Shown here piece by piece: positions 8,640 through 16,124 of a stretch of DNA of 64,000 bases (position 1 is the first letter of the stretch; every line of letters begins with the position of its first letter). The translations under genes and the position numbers were made by a program. The notes under the pieces were generated by a model that saw nothing but the letters and a program-made list of their open reading frames with translations, searched no databases and was not told where the DNA came from. This stretch comes from Lacticaseibacillus suibinensis (lineage in GTDB: Bacteria; Bacillota; Bacilli; Lactobacillales; Lactobacillaceae): contig NZ_RHOK01000008.1 in assembly GCF_003946175.1 (NCBI RefSeq), positions 46,450 through 110,449 on the forward strand, written 5' to 3'.

Positions 8640-9187
8640 TTAATTCCCGCTTACCCATTCCCGTTTGAGCAGCGACCACTCGTTTTCATCGTGAAAGCCA
8701 TCCGCTACGGCTCGCCATCGCGCAAAGTCCCATCTAAATGAAAGCCGGCCTTGCGCGCTACGGCATTGCTAGCCGCATTATCGACGGCGGCCCGGATGAT
8801 AATCTTGTTCAGCCCATACTGGCCGAAGCCCAACTCGCACAAGCCCGCCACTGCACGATGCATCACATTACGGCCGCGGAAGGCAACGCCAAGCCAGTAA
8901 CCCACGTCGGCACTTTGATTAGCCGCAAAACCGTTAAAGCTAATCATACCCGCCACCTCACCGGCCACCATCACCACTAAAATAAGCGATTGGCCAGTGC
9001 CAAAATGCGTATTGAATAGCCGGAGCGCTTGCTCCTCATCCGCCGCCGTTTTGGTCTGACTGACCCAAGGCAGATACCGGCTAAGCACTGAGCGGTCAGC
9101 CTCGAGCAACTTGAACAAGGCTGGTGCATCTAGCGCTGGTCGTGGTATTGCCAATTCAATCTCATCATCAACCGCATAACTGAACAT
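8640..9187 (-). pseudogene. RimJ/RimL-type acetyltransferase with 3' frameshift
   Basis: The open frame from ATG 9187 encodes 160 aa of a RimJ/RimL-like GNAT (for example GYWLGVAFRGRNVMHRAV and RAAVDNAASNAVARKAGF). It stops at RDGEP* (8705). In the next frame the sequence continues VADGFHDENEWSLLKREW and then VSGN*, ending at 8640, which is exactly the missing C-terminal strand and helix of this family. One base has therefore been lost near 8706. The truncated protein may or may not fold. It could also be a sequencing error. Confidence 0.8.
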
Positions 9188-9329
9188 GGTATCCCTCCTC
9201 GAAACATGTTTTTACCCTACCCCGTTTGATCGACACTTGCAAATCAGAATCGGTCTCAAGCACGAGAGCGCTAGCAGGCAGTTCGTGCTATGATTACTTC
9301 ATCAGGTGGAGTAATCGGAGGTGAGGGCA

Positions 9330-9653
9330 GTGATTTCAAGCGATAGCATGCGCGGCTACAACGATGCCATCATTTTGGCCGTGCTCGCGCGCGGCGATTC
9401 GTACGGGTTCGAGATCAGCAAAGCCATCACCGCTGGCACCAATGACGCCTACACCTTGCGCGAAACCACGTTGTATTCAACGCTAACGCGTCTGGTCAAA
9501 AGTGGCGCCCTGAACGCCTATGCCGGTGAACTCTCGTATGGCCGGCCGCGCACTTACTACCATCTCACCGGAATTGGCCGCACGATTTTAGCAGCGAAAA
9601 AGCAAGAGTGGCACCAGGTCCAAGGCGTCGTCACCCATTTTTTGGAGGAGTAA
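9330..9653 (+). CDS. PadR-family transcriptional regulator
   Basis: 107 aa winged-helix repressor (AIILAVLARGDSYGFEISKAI, then LRETTLYSTLTRLVKSG and GRPRTYYHLTGIGR, the recognition helix and wing). The start is put at GTG 9330, eight bases after GGAGG. Two bases separate it from the following membrane protein gene, the usual arrangement in Firmicutes where PadR controls its own two-gene operon. Confidence 0.9.
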   Translation: MISSDSMRGYNDAIILAVLARGDSYGFEISKAITAGTNDAYTLRETTLYSTLTRLVKSGALNAYAGELSYGRPRTYYHLTGIGRTILAAKKQEWHQVQGVVTHFLEE

Positions 9654-9655
9654 CA

Positions 9656-10396
9656 ATGGAAAGTTTACAAGTGTATCTCGACGGGTTATTCAAAGATGTC
9701 CCACCTTCCTCAGCGGTGCGGCAAGCCAAAGCTGATCTGCTGGCGGCGATGGAGGATCATTACCATGACGCCTTAGCGCGGGGCCTCAGCGCCAGTGAAG
9801 CGTTAGGCGAAGTCATCGGCTCGGTAGGGTCGATTGATGAGGTGCTTGCAGCGCTGGATGTTCATCCAAAGACCAGCGAGGCCACCCAAGCGCCGGAAGC
9901 CCTAACAACTGAAGATGTGCAAACTTACTGGCAAGCCACACTCCACTACGCCGCTGGTCTAGGCCTAGGCGTGGCGCTTTGCATCGCCAGTGTCGCCTTA
10001 GCGGTGTTGTTCGATGGCAATCCAGACTCGGACGCTCTTAGTGCCATCAGCTTTTTACTCGCAGTGGCCGGAGGCGTGGCCTCGATTATCTTTGCCACGA
10101 CGCATCGCCGCCGCATCGCTCGCGGCTTGCGGCAATATGCCGTAACCAGCAGCATCAACCGCTTCGCTGCCCGCCGGCTCGAAGCTTACCAGCGGCCACG
10201 CATGATTGGCCTAGTGGCTGGCATCACCTGCTGCATTTGCTCGATTATTCCCGCCATCATCATTGCCGATAATCTCGGCGCCGTCTTGCTGCTTTTCATG
10301 GTGGCCATTGGGGTGTTCTACATGATCTATGTGCAAGCCATCAACAACGGGTATAAACGACTGGCCGAGGCGCGGCCAGGGCAATTGTTTCACTAA
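9656..10396 (+). CDS. Membrane protein with N-terminal HAAS/DUF1700-like domain
   Basis: 246 aa. Residues 1-75 (YLDGLFKDVP, then LAAMEDHYHDALARGLSASEA and GSVGSIDEVLAAL) form the small helical domain typical of proteins encoded next to PadR regulators. Four hydrophobic segments follow: about 104-124, 131-151, 184-203 and 208-229. The function of this family is uncertain, with envelope-stress signalling often suggested. Translationally coupled to the PadR gene. Confidence 0.82.
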   Translation: MESLQVYLDGLFKDVPPSSAVRQAKADLLAAMEDHYHDALARGLSASEALGEVIGSVGSIDEVLAALDVHPKTSEATQAPEALTTEDVQTYWQATLHYAAGLGLGVALCIASVALAVLFDGNPDSDALSAISFLLAVAGGVASIIFATTHRRRIARGLRQYAVTSSINRFAARRLEAYQRPRMIGLVAGITCCICSIIPAIIIADNLGAVLLLFMVAIGVFYMIYVQAINNGYKRLAEARPGQLFH

Positions 10397-10399
10397 AGC

Positions 10400-10438
10400 A
10401 AAGGCGCTGCTTCCCGGACGAGGGAGGCAGCGCCTTTT
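10400..10438 (+). terminator. Rho-independent terminator
   Basis: AAAGGCGCTGC pairs with GCAGCGCCTTTT. It ends the padR-membrane protein operon and may also serve the convergent FabK-like gene. Confidence 0.88.
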
Positions 10439-10479
10439 GAATTCCTAATTCGTAATATCAAACCACAGCAGCGAGCGCT

Positions 10480-11367
10480 TTACTCTGGATACAACCGATG
10501 CACAATCGTCGCCGCTGGAGCCGTCCCTTGGATCATCCCAGCAATTTGCCCCGCCATTAAGGTGCCATGTTCCAAATCCCCGGCAATAGCCCGCTCCAAA
10601 CTGCCGTCCAGCAGCGCGTGCAGCTCGTCGGCACTAGCGCCAGCGGCTTCCGCTTTGAAGTAGGCGTCGGTCAATGGATTCTTCAAGCAACGCACTGCAT
10701 CCCCCAAGGCGTGGCCGGTGACCACGGTAGCGGTATCATTGGCGGCCACAATCGCGGCTTTGTAGGCCGCACTGATGGAGGTTTCATGGGCGACCATAAA
10801 GGCGGTGCCCACTTGGACGCCCACTGCACCTAAGGCTTCAGCTGCCTTAACGCCAGCGGCATCGGCAATGCCCCCAGCGGCATAAACCGGCAGATCCACG
10901 GCGGCGGTCACTTGCCGTACCAGACTAAAAGTCGTTTCCGTGCCGATATGGCCGCCAGATTCCATACCTTCTGCCACAATGGCATCAGCGCCTAACGCGG
11001 CCATTTTCTCGGCGACTTTGACTGACGGAATCACCGCGACGACTTTGGTGCCAGCCGCTTGGAGCGCCGCGATGAAACGTTTCGGCGTGCCAGCACTGGT
11101 GGTGACTACCGGCACTGGATGGGCAATCAGGTAAGGCACCACCTCAGCCATGTTCGGTTGTTGGAGCATCAAGTTGACTGCAAACGGCTGATCGGTGGCA
11201 GCGCGCACCGCGGCGATACTTTCACTGAGCCGCTCCACGCTCCGATTGGCGGTGGTCAATACCCCTAACCCCCCGGCGCGGCTAACCGCGCTGACTAGCG
11301 ATGCCTTTGAAATGCCGGCCAGTGCGCCTTGGATGAGTGGCAATCTGGTGCCTAAAGTGGTTGTCAT
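10480..11367 (-). CDS. FabK-like enoyl reductase / nitronate monooxygenase
   Basis: 295 aa FMN-dependent TIM-barrel oxidoreductase of the 2-nitropropane dioxygenase superfamily. Family landmarks are SRAGGLGVL near residue 35, AEGMESGGHIG near 135, VYAAGGIADAAGV and VQVGTAFMVAHE. It resembles FabK (enoyl-ACP reductase II) along its whole length, but it is not in a fab cluster, so nitronate or another oxidation is also possible. The start at ATG 11367 follows GGGGG at seven bases; the longer frame upstream has no such site. Confidence 0.85.
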   Translation of the reverse strand: MTTTLGTRLPLIQGALAGISKASLVSAVSRAGGLGVLTTANRSVERLSESIAAVRAATDQPFAVNLMLQQPNMAEVVPYLIAHPVPVVTTSAGTPKRFIAALQAAGTKVVAVIPSVKVAEKMAALGADAIVAEGMESGGHIGTETTFSLVRQVTAAVDLPVYAAGGIADAAGVKAAEALGAVGVQVGTAFMVAHETSISAAYKAAIVAANDTATVVTGHALGDAVRCLKNPLTDAYFKAEAAGASADELHALLDGSLERAIAGDLEHGTLMAGQIAGMIQGTAPAATIVHRLYPE

Positions 11368-11461
11368 GTCCAGTCCCCCTTCGCTGGTTGCTTGAATAAG
11401 CAACTGTTACCTCCAGCGTACTCGCGATGACGTGTAAACGCCACCACAAATTTATACCAGG

Positions 11462-12163
11462 TTAATCCGAACTGGTGGGAATGAACGGCTTGACCAGGTT
11501 AGCCAAGGCTTCAACATTGCGCGTTTGGATGTAAACCCGACCACGACCAGAAAAGCGATTCACCAGGCCTTCGCCGGTGGTATAACCAAAGCTGCCGCTG
11601 GCGGCTTCGATGTGATACTCCAAATTGCGGTCCCAAGCCACGACATGGTTGTTGTCGATGACGTAATCCTCGCCGTCAAGGTCGATTGGCAGCAGATCGC
11701 CATAAGCGGAAATCAGCATTTTACCAGTGCCGTGGGTTTCCATGACATACAACCCACCAGTGCCCCCGAACACGGCCGCGTCCACTTTTTGCCGTACCAT
11801 CGCGTAGCCCGCTGAGGTGTCGGTGGCCAAAAAAGCGCCGGTGTTCAGCCGCCATTGATGACTGTCATCTACTGCCAGCTCGGTAATTGGCCCCGGGTTG
11901 CCAGGCGCAATGGCCAGCATGCCGCCTGCCTCATTGCCGGTGGCGGTTGTGATGAAAAAGGACTCGCCTGAGGTCATCTTCCGGCCAATCGCACTCATCA
12001 AGCCGCCCAAGCCAGATTTGCCATTACTGTTCATGTGGCCTTCTAAGGTGATTTTGCCATTGTGATACAGCATCGCCCCGGCTTCAATTTGCACGCTATC
12101 GCCGCGGTCCAAGTGAATTAACGCCAGCGGAAACGGGCTTTCACCTTTCAGTTCATACTCCAT
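11462..12163 (-). CDS. AIM24 / TIGR00266-family protein
   Basis: 233 aa beta-rich protein with the Gly-rich pattern of the AIM24 family (ALIHLDRGDSVQIEAGAML, MTSGESFFITTATG, AVFGGTGGLYVM, GYTTGEGLVNRFSGRGRVY). The bacterial members have no established biochemical role. No signal peptide or membrane segment. It is monocistronic, with its own ribosome-binding site (GGAGAGAAG). Confidence 0.88.
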   Translation of the reverse strand: MEYELKGESPFPLALIHLDRGDSVQIEAGAMLYHNGKITLEGHMNSNGKSGLGGLMSAIGRKMTSGESFFITTATGNEAGGMLAIAPGNPGPITELAVDDSHQWRLNTGAFLATDTSAGYAMVRQKVDAAVFGGTGGLYVMETHGTGKMLISAYGDLLPIDLDGEDYVIDNNHVVAWDRNLEYHIEAASGSFGYTTGEGLVNRFSGRGRVYIQTRNVEALANLVKPFIPTSSD

Positions 12164-12305
12164 ATCTTCTCTCCTCCAATCTTGATGGTACTTGCAGTGT
12201 AGCGCAAAGCCGGTGGCGGCGCGACCACGTTTTCACTTACTATTGATAAGAATTTCGTTACATCACGCTAGGCGCGTGCTATCATCGAGTCAGGAGGTGC
12301 AAGTG

Positions 12306-13148
12306 ATGAAAACAATGACCATCGCCGGGCAAACCGTGCCGGCTTTAGGCATCGGCACCTGGCATGTCGGTGAAGGCAATGCCGCCCAATCCCAGCAGGA
12401 GCAAGCGGCCTTGCGCGCTGGCCTGGATGCCGGTCTGACCTTGATTGATACCGCCGAAATGTACGGCGAAGGCCGAGCGGAAACGCTGATTGGGCAGGTG
12501 CTGCCCGATTACGCACGTGAGCAGTTGTTCCTGGTGTCCAAGTTTTATCCATGGCATGCCACGGCCAAGCTGATGCGCCAGTCGCTACTGGCCAGTTTGC
12601 ACCGGCTCCACACCGACTACCTCGACTTGTACCTGCTGCACTGGCCTGGCACCACGCCCATCGCCGAGACCATGGCCGGCCTGGCGGCGCTGCAAAAAGA
12701 AGGCTTGATTCGCGCTTACGGGGTTTCCAATTTTGATGTTGCCGATTTGGAAGCGGTCCGCGCATTTGCCAAGGGTGCGAACCTCGCTGCCAATGAGGTG
12801 CTTTACAACCCGACCGCCCGCGGCATTGAATATGATTTGCTGCCGTACCAACGGCGCCATCAGCTACCGATGCTCGGCTACTCACCATTTGGCTCGGGTG
12901 ACGGGCACCAGATCCAGCTACCGGCCAGCATCCAGGCCCTAGCTGAAGCCAAACATCTGAGTGCGCATCAACTACTGCTGGCCTGGGCCGGCCGCGCCGA
13001 TGTTTTGCCGCTGGTCAAAACCAGTAACCCCGCTCACATGGCCGCTAATCTTGAGGCGCTGGCCGCAACCTTAACGCCCGCTGATGAAGCGATCATCGAT
13101 GCCGCCTTCCCGGCACCGACGGCTAAAGTTGCTTTGCAATCGCTCTAA
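12306..13148 (+). CDS. Aldo/keto reductase
   Basis: 280 aa NADPH-dependent carbonyl reductase. The catalytic tetrad is visible: Asp and Tyr in IDTAEMYGEGR (about 47-57), Lys in FLVSKFYP (about 79) and His in YLLHWPG (about 111). The cofactor end reads LVKTSNPAHMAANL. The start at ATG 12306 lies eight bases after AGGAGG. Followed after 18 bp by an NAD(P)-binding protein and probably co-transcribed with it. The substrate is unknown. Confidence 0.92.
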   Translation: MKTMTIAGQTVPALGIGTWHVGEGNAAQSQQEQAALRAGLDAGLTLIDTAEMYGEGRAETLIGQVLPDYAREQLFLVSKFYPWHATAKLMRQSLLASLHRLHTDYLDLYLLHWPGTTPIAETMAGLAALQKEGLIRAYGVSNFDVADLEAVRAFAKGANLAANEVLYNPTARGIEYDLLPYQRRHQLPMLGYSPFGSGDGHQIQLPASIQALAEAKHLSAHQLLLAWAGRADVLPLVKTSNPAHMAANLEALAATLTPADEAIIDAAFPAPTAKVALQSL

Positions 13149-13166
13149 CCCAAGGAGGTTATCCAG

Positions 13167-13784
13167 ATGAAAGTCTTTGTTGTTGGCGCCCATGGTCAAG
13201 TGGGCCAATTAATTGTCGAAACGCTGCTCACCAATGACTGCGAAGTCATGGGCGGCTACCGTGATCCCGCTAGTCAAGCGCCGGCGGCCTCCAGTGCCTT
13301 CACGCCGGTGGCATTTGATCTCAACCAACCGATTGATGAATTAGCGGCCGCAATGACCGGCGCCGATGCCGTGATTTTTGCTGCCGGTTCCGCTGGCAAA
13401 TCCTTGCTGGCCATCGATTTGGACGGGGCGGTCAAAACCATGGCGGCAGCGCAACAAGCCGGTGTGACGCGCTTTATCCAGCTCAGCACGATTAACGCTG
13501 AGCTGCGGGACAAGTGGCCGGATGTGCTGCATGACTACTACATCGCCAAGTTCTATGCCGATGAATGGTTGCGGACCCGCACCATGCTCGATTGGGTGAT
13601 TGTCCAGCCGGTGGCACTGACCAACGAAGCTGGCACCGGCAAAATTACGCTACAACCGGCAGCCAATGGCACCATCAGCCGCCAAGATGTCGCGACTGTG
13701 TTGGTGGAAGCCGTTACCTCGGAACTGCATCGCGAGACGATTAAAATTGCGAGCGGCACCGTGCCGATTGCGCAGGCGTTCTAA
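13167..13784 (+). CDS. NAD(P)-binding Rossmann-fold protein, SDR/NmrA-like
   Basis: 205 aa atypical short-chain dehydrogenase of the YwnB-like group. The dinucleotide-binding glycine motif is VVGAHGQVGQ at residues 5-14, and ADAVIFAAGS and DYYIAKFYADEWLR follow. It lies immediately after the aldo/keto reductase behind AAGGAGG. Possible role as an NADPH-dependent quinone or isomer reductase; not decided. Confidence 0.85.
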   Translation: MKVFVVGAHGQVGQLIVETLLTNDCEVMGGYRDPASQAPAASSAFTPVAFDLNQPIDELAAAMTGADAVIFAAGSAGKSLLAIDLDGAVKTMAAAQQAGVTRFIQLSTINAELRDKWPDVLHDYYIAKFYADEWLRTRTMLDWVIVQPVALTNEAGTGKITLQPAANGTISRQDVATVLVEAVTSELHRETIKIASGTVPIAQAF

Positions 13785-13823
13785 CCGCGAAGCACCGGGT
13801 AACCCGTTATTTTAGGCGCGCAG

Positions 13824-13852
13824 TTGCTTTTTTCTTAGCAAGCGTGCATAAT
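13824..13852 (+). promoter_or_regulatory. Promoter of the Lsa-type ABC-F leader
   Basis: -35 TTGCTT (13824-13829), 17-bp spacer, -10 CATAAT (13847-13852). A transcript from here would have a leader of about 215 nt before the ABC-F start codon. Confidence 0.6.
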
Positions 13853-13874
13853 CTCATTATTAAATCGATCGGAA

Positions 13875-14011
13875 GTGAAGCCGTTGAAGTAAGCCAATAC
13901 CGAATTTGTCGAAGCCCTGAAATCTGGGGAGGAATCTCGGCACTTTTGGCTTGGCTTACCGAAACGGCTCACTGAATTTTCAGAGGGCGACGTTTCGGCG
14001 TGGTCCTTTTT
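13875..14011 (+). promoter_or_regulatory. Attenuator-like leader with alternative hairpins
   Basis: Segment 13875-13897 can pair with 13951-13972 in a long stem of about 20 bp. The inner part of that second arm, CCGAAACG (13959-13966), can instead pair with CGTTTCGG (13991-13998), followed shortly by a run of five T (14007-14011), like a terminator. The two pairings exclude each other. A very short frame, GTG AAG CCG TTG AAG TAA at 13875, lies in the first arm and could be a leader peptide, though its ribosome-binding site is poor. Ribosome-stalling attenuators of this kind control many antibiotic-resistance ABC-F genes. Confidence 0.55.
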
Positions 14012-14073
14012 GTGTGCTGCCAAGCTGGTGTCCCCCGTTTCAGGCGCGTCCTTTAGAAAGGATGTGCTGCCTC

Positions 14074-15561
14074 ATGGCGACCATTGAATTAACTGATTTA
14101 TCTTTTGGCTATCCGGGCCAACCGGAATTGTTCTCCCATGTCTCGTTCAACTTTGATACTCGCTGGCACCTTGGTTTGGTCGGGCGCAACGGCCGGGGCA
14201 AAACGACTCTGTTGGAATTGTTGCAGCATCAGCATGAGTATCGCGGCCAAATCACCACGCCGCTCACGTTCAACTACTTCCCTCAACCGATTGCGGATGA
14301 AAGCCAGCTCACGCTGTACGCCATGCAGGCCGTCAGCGACGCCGAGAAGTGGCAGCTGGAACGCGAACTCAATCTGATGCACGTGGATCCCGACATTCTG
14401 TGGCGGCCCTACCAGGCGCTATCAGGCGGTGAGCAAACCAAAGTCCGGCTCGCTTTGCTGTTCACCCAAGCGAGCGGCTTTGCGCTGATTGACGAGCCCA
14501 CCAACCATCTCGACCAAGCCAGCCGCGCGTTGGTGGCGCAATATCTCCAGCAAAAATCGGGCTTCATTTTGATTAGCCATGACCGCGCCTTTTTGAATGC
14601 GACCACTGATCACACCTTGGCCATCGATAAAGCCGATATCACGTTGTACCAAGGCAACTATGACGTCTACGCCGAAGCGCGCGACCGCCAAAACGCTTTC
14701 GAACAAGCCGAAAACAGCAAACTCAAGCACGAAATTGGCCGCCTGCAGCAAAGCGCGCGGGCCAAAGGGCAATGGGCCGACAGCCGCGAAAAGGACATCA
14801 ACGGCAGCCGCCATGAATTCAACAGTGCGCACAAAGACCGCGGTCGGATCAGCCACATGGCCGCGCGGGAAATGAAAAAGCGCCTCAACCTCGAGCACCG
14901 AATGGACAAAGAAATCGATGCTAAGTCGAAGCTCCTCAAAAATATCGAGGACGTCCCTGCCCTCACCATCAACACCCTCCCCGACCACCATGACCCGTAC
15001 CTGCATGTCGTTGATTTAACTGTCGGCTACGAGCAGCCGCTATTCAAACCCGTGTCTTTCGATGTCCGCCCTGGCGAACGCGTGGCCCTGGTCGGCCCCA
15101 ATGGCATTGGCAAGTCCTCACTGCTGCGCGCCGTGCTCGGTCAGTTCACGGGCACCGTTACCGGCACCATCACCCAGCCGCAGCTGAAGTTGAGCTTGAT
15201 GCGTCAGGTCCCCGACAACCGCGGCTTGCTGAAGGATTTCGCCGCCACGCATCATTTGGACTACGAAAGCCTGCTCAATAACCTCAAGAAACTGGGGCTG
15301 GAGCGCAGCGCCTTCACCACCCCCATTGAGCAACTCAGCATGGGCCAGCAGAAAAAAGTCGAGCTGGCGCGCTCATTGGTCACGCCAGCCAATTTGCTGG
15401 TGTGGGATGAGCCCTTGAACTACCTCGACCTGTACAATCAAGATCAGCTGGCCCAAAGCCTGCAGGCCAACCAACCGACCCTCCTTTTTATCGAGCATGA
15501 CCAGGCCTTCATTGACCACGTCGCCACTAAAATTGTGACCCTCGAACCCGCGCAAGCATAA
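14074..15561 (+). CDS. Lsa-type ABC-F ribosome-protection protein
   Basis: 495 aa, two ABC cassettes, no membrane segments. Walker A motifs are GRNGRGKTT and GPNGIGKSS; signatures are LSGGEQTKVRLAL and LSMGQQKKVELAR; Walker B motifs are ALIDEPTNHLD and LVWDEPLNYLD. The spacing and the phrases ILWRPYQALSGGE and VWDEPLNYLDLYNQ match the LsaA group, which protects ribosomes from lincosamides, streptogramin A and pleuromutilins. ATG 14074 is preferred. The frame is open back to 13951, but that part is the structured leader. Resistance is inferred from the family, not shown. Confidence 0.85.
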   Translation: MATIELTDLSFGYPGQPELFSHVSFNFDTRWHLGLVGRNGRGKTTLLELLQHQHEYRGQITTPLTFNYFPQPIADESQLTLYAMQAVSDAEKWQLERELNLMHVDPDILWRPYQALSGGEQTKVRLALLFTQASGFALIDEPTNHLDQASRALVAQYLQQKSGFILISHDRAFLNATTDHTLAIDKADITLYQGNYDVYAEARDRQNAFEQAENSKLKHEIGRLQQSARAKGQWADSREKDINGSRHEFNSAHKDRGRISHMAAREMKKRLNLEHRMDKEIDAKSKLLKNIEDVPALTINTLPDHHDPYLHVVDLTVGYEQPLFKPVSFDVRPGERVALVGPNGIGKSSLLRAVLGQFTGTVTGTITQPQLKLSLMRQVPDNRGLLKDFAATHHLDYESLLNNLKKLGLERSAFTTPIEQLSMGQQKKVELARSLVTPANLLVWDEPLNYLDLYNQDQLAQSLQANQPTLLFIEHDQAFIDHVATKIVTLEPAQA

Positions 15562-15629
15562 GGGTTCAAACCAGACGAACGGCTGGCATTGTGCTACCCT
15601 CAAGGCAACAACATAAGGAGGGAATTAGC

Positions 15630-16070
15630 ATGAGTAATGTGTCGCTGTATCATACCTTCGTTCAAAATCACAATGGCCTAACCGGTACCAGCTTCGTTGA
15701 AGGCGATGAAGGCCTAGCGCTCGGCGTGTCCAGCTCGCTGATTGCCGCGCCGGGCACCAATCCCGAGCAGTTCATCGGGTTTGCCTTGGCCACCTGTTTC
15801 AACGCTACCATTCGCTTAATTGAGGCGCGCGAACATACACCTGAAGACTCCAAGGTCCGGGTGCGCATCGACATCACGCGCGACCAACCTGGGTATCAGT
15901 TTTTGGTGGCGGCCCAGATTCAAATGCCGCAGCATGATGAAGCTGCCGCCCAACGCCTGATTGCCACGGCGCTGGATGAATGTCCGGTAGCCAAGCTGCT
16001 GAAGGACAACGAAAATGTCTCCTTCCAGCTGGTGGATCAGTTCACTGACGATGCCAACCTAGGTGAATAA
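15630..16070 (+). CDS. OsmC/Ohr-family peroxiredoxin-like protein
   Basis: 146 aa. The two redox cysteines of the family are present, in GFALATCFNATI (about residue 57) and LDECPVAKLL (about 122). OsmC/Ohr proteins reduce organic hydroperoxides with a thiol. ATG 15630 is preceded by GGAGGG. It ends at a shared terminator. Confidence 0.9.
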   Translation: MSNVSLYHTFVQNHNGLTGTSFVEGDEGLALGVSSSLIAAPGTNPEQFIGFALATCFNATIRLIEAREHTPEDSKVRVRIDITRDQPGYQFLVAAQIQMPQHDEAAAQRLIATALDECPVAKLLKDNENVSFQLVDQFTDDANLGE

Positions 16071-16084
16071 GCACTTGCCTGCGC

Positions 16085-16115
16085 AAAAGGCCACCGACTG
16101 TCGCCGGTGGCCTTT
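16085..16115. terminator. Bidirectional terminator
   Basis: AAAAGGCCACCG and CGGTGGCCTTT form the stem, between the convergent OsmC and ABC permease genes. Confidence 0.88.
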
Positions 16116-16124
16116 GGTTTACCC

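Noticed and set aside
11430..11446. cre-like TGTAAACGCCACCA upstream of the FabK-like gene
   Set aside because: Two mismatches at conserved positions and no carbohydrate link.
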